The translations under genes and the position numbers were made by a program. Below are positions 14,634-15,570 of a stretch of 15,570 bases of DNA, one piece after another. The DNA is from Clostridia bacterium (GTDB lineage: Bacteria; Bacillota_A; Clostridia; Christensenellales; Aristaeellaceae), in the NCBI GenBank assembly GCA_017432405.1, contig JAFRJF010000154.1:1-15570 (forward strand), written 5' to 3'. Under the pieces are notes generated by a model, which had not been told where the DNA came from, searched no databases, and saw only the letters and a list, made by a program, of their open reading frames with translations. The stretch's first letter is position 1. Every line of letters starts with the position of its first letter.

Positions 14634-15290
14634 TCAAACGCCACTGAGGAGATAGCGGGCGAGTTCCTCCACGCTGTCAAAAACGGTATCCGCGCCGGCC
14701 TGTATCAATTCTCCCGGAAGCGCATAGCCATAATTCGCGCCGATCGCCCCGAGGCCCAATGCACAGGCTGCCTCGATATCAAATTTCCGATCACCCACCA
14801 TACAGGCCTTACCCACGTCCATATCCTGCGGCATTGCCCGAAGGATCAGATCGCGCTTGTCAGCGGAGTGCCTGTCCAACCCAACACCTGCGATGGTATC
14901 CAGCCAGCGATCAATCTCATAATAAGCCGCCAGGCGCTCAAGCATAAATTGGGGTTTTGCGGAAGCTATACCAACATATGCGCCGGCTTCATGCAGCGCT
15001 TTGAGCAACAATGCGATACCGGGATACAGCCGTGATTCATACAGCCCGATATCCACGTACCTTTCCCGATATCGCAGGATCGCTGTATCAGCCTCTTCAT
15101 CGGTCATCCCACAGTATTCCATGTAGCTGTCATGCAGTGGTGGCCCAATGAATCTGGAGAGCGTCGCCTCATCGAGCGACGGCCTTCCCATCCTTTCCAG
15201 GCTGTATGCCACACTCTTTCGGATACCCTCACCGGTGTCCGCCACCGTGCCGTCAAAGTCAAACAGGCAGCAGTCGTACTTCAACACCAT
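14634..15290 (-). CDS. HAD-superfamily hydrolase, phosphoglycolate-phosphatase-like
   Basis: This is a 218-residue cytoplasmic HAD subfamily I phosphatase with a helical cap after motif I. Motif I DFDGT (11-15) holds the nucleophile Asp11 and acid Asp13, motif II is Ser110 in GIASAKP, motif III is Lys145, and motif IV is GDRKFDI (166-172). GADTVFDSVEELARYL near the end is typical of the Gph/PpaX-like group, which hydrolyses small phosphate esters such as phosphoglycolate or pyrophosphate; the true substrate cannot be told. The ATG at 15290 follows GGGGGAG by about 8 nt. An extended -10 sequence (TGGTACAAT, minus strand, 15341-15333) may serve as its promoter. It stands alone between the rRNA terminator and the large membrane gene, with no clear terminator of its own. 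Confidence 0.92.
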   Translation of the reverse strand: MVLKYDCCLFDFDGTVADTGEGIRKSVAYSLERMGRPSLDEATLSRFIGPPLHDSYMEYCGMTDEEADTAILRYRERYVDIGLYESRLYPGIALLLKALHEAGAYVGIASAKPQFMLERLAAYYEIDRWLDTIAGVGLDRHSADKRDLILRAMPQDMDVGKACMVGDRKFDIEAACALGLGAIGANYGYALPGELIQAGADTVFDSVEELARYLLSGV

Positions 15291-15407
15291 CCAAAAAACT
15301 CCCCCGATTTTGCTCTATACTTATACAAATGCATTGTACCAAATGAATATGACATTTCCTTCGTGTTTGACGAAATCCATTATGAAATATATACCTTAGG
15401 CGTACAC

Positions 15408-15440
15408 AAAAAAAGAGAGCCACTCAAGTGAATGACTCTC
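15408..15440 (-). terminator. Rho-independent terminator of the rRNA operon
   Basis: On the minus strand GAGAGTCATTC (15440-15430) pairs with GAGTGGCTCTC (15425-15415), with two G-U pairs and a 4-nt loop, followed by seven T residues (15414-15408). It lies directly after the 5S rRNA. Confidence 0.9.
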
Positions 15441-15446
15441 GGTGAG

Positions 15447-15563
15447 ATCCGGCGACGACCTACCCTACCGGGCCGTTTCCAGCCAAGTACTATCAGCGTG
15501 CTGAGGCTTAACTTCTGTGTTCGGGATGGGAACAGGTGGATCCCTCAGGCTATTGTCACCGGA
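15447..15563 (-). rRNA. rrf: 5S ribosomal RNA
   Basis: The minus strand holds a complete 5S rRNA of about 117 nt, with the conserved blocks CCCATCCCGAACACAGAAGT and TAAGCC, then AGTACTTGGC. The ends pair over 9 bp (TCCGGTGAC with GTCGCCGGA), which sets the limits to within a base or two. It should be the last gene of a 16S-23S-5S operon transcribed leftward from outside the window. Confidence 0.95.
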
Positions 15564-15570
15564 AATATGG

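Noticed and set aside
1..15570. CRISPR arrays, tRNA genes, riboswitches
   Set aside because: No regularly spaced direct repeats, cloverleaf-like sequence or known riboswitch core was seen on either strand by eye; a covariance-model scan would settle it.

Overview
The window looks like a chromosomal segment of a GC-rich Clostridia-type Firmicute (Bacillota), probably a gut lineage. The protein-coding genes use strongly GC-biased third positions, strong Shine-Dalgarno sites (GGAGG-type) are common, promoters are of the sigma-A type, and intergenic DNA carries palindromic repeats of a kind common in gut Clostridia. No taxon-specific marker was tested beyond the 5S rRNA.

Layout. 1-453: a 200-bp multi-palindromic MITE-like element beside a possible mobile-element coding scrap, then a sigma-A promoter. 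454-1356 (+): PfkB/ribokinase-type sugar kinase ending in a 20-bp perfect-stem terminator. 1433-5285 (-): a three-gene run read from right to left, consisting of an AAA-ATPase/PD-(D/E)XK protein, a RACo-like reductive activator of corrinoid proteins with an N-terminal [2Fe-2S] domain, and a cysteine-rich DUF2284 protein. 5286-5565: repeat-rich debris with a relic gene tail and a 72-bp GACGGTTC inverted repeat. 5566-5793 (-): a YgiT-type zinc-finger antitoxin-like protein with no visible toxin. 6117-9659 (+): galM, gltX and a SpoU/TrmH rRNA methyltransferase, probably one transcript from a clear promoter, ending at a symmetrical bidirectional terminator. 9708-10433 (-): an AraC/GyrI-like regulator that has lost its N-terminus. 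10434-14423 (-): a 1329-residue membrane-anchored protein. 14634-15290 (-): a HAD phosphatase. 15447-15563 (-): 5S rRNA with its terminator, the distal end of an rRNA operon that enters from beyond the right edge.

The most unusual item is the 1329-residue protein. It has a cytoplasmic zinc ribbon plus only the N-lobe of a Ser/Thr-kinase-like domain with degenerate ATP-binding residues, one membrane span, and an extracellular region of six peptidoglycan-binding modules and three Ig/FN3-like modules joined by Thr-Pro and Glu-Pro linkers. Its shape suggests a wall-attached structural or sensing protein derived from a membrane Ser/Thr kinase. Next to it, the AraC-type gene begins abruptly in mid-domain, in the same frame and 12 codons after the large gene's stop, which points to a past rearrangement. 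The remaining genes are ordinary sugar metabolism, translation and RNA modification. The segment around 3714-5800 has signs of accessory DNA: less GC-biased codons, repeats, a relic gene tail and an orphan antitoxin-like gene.
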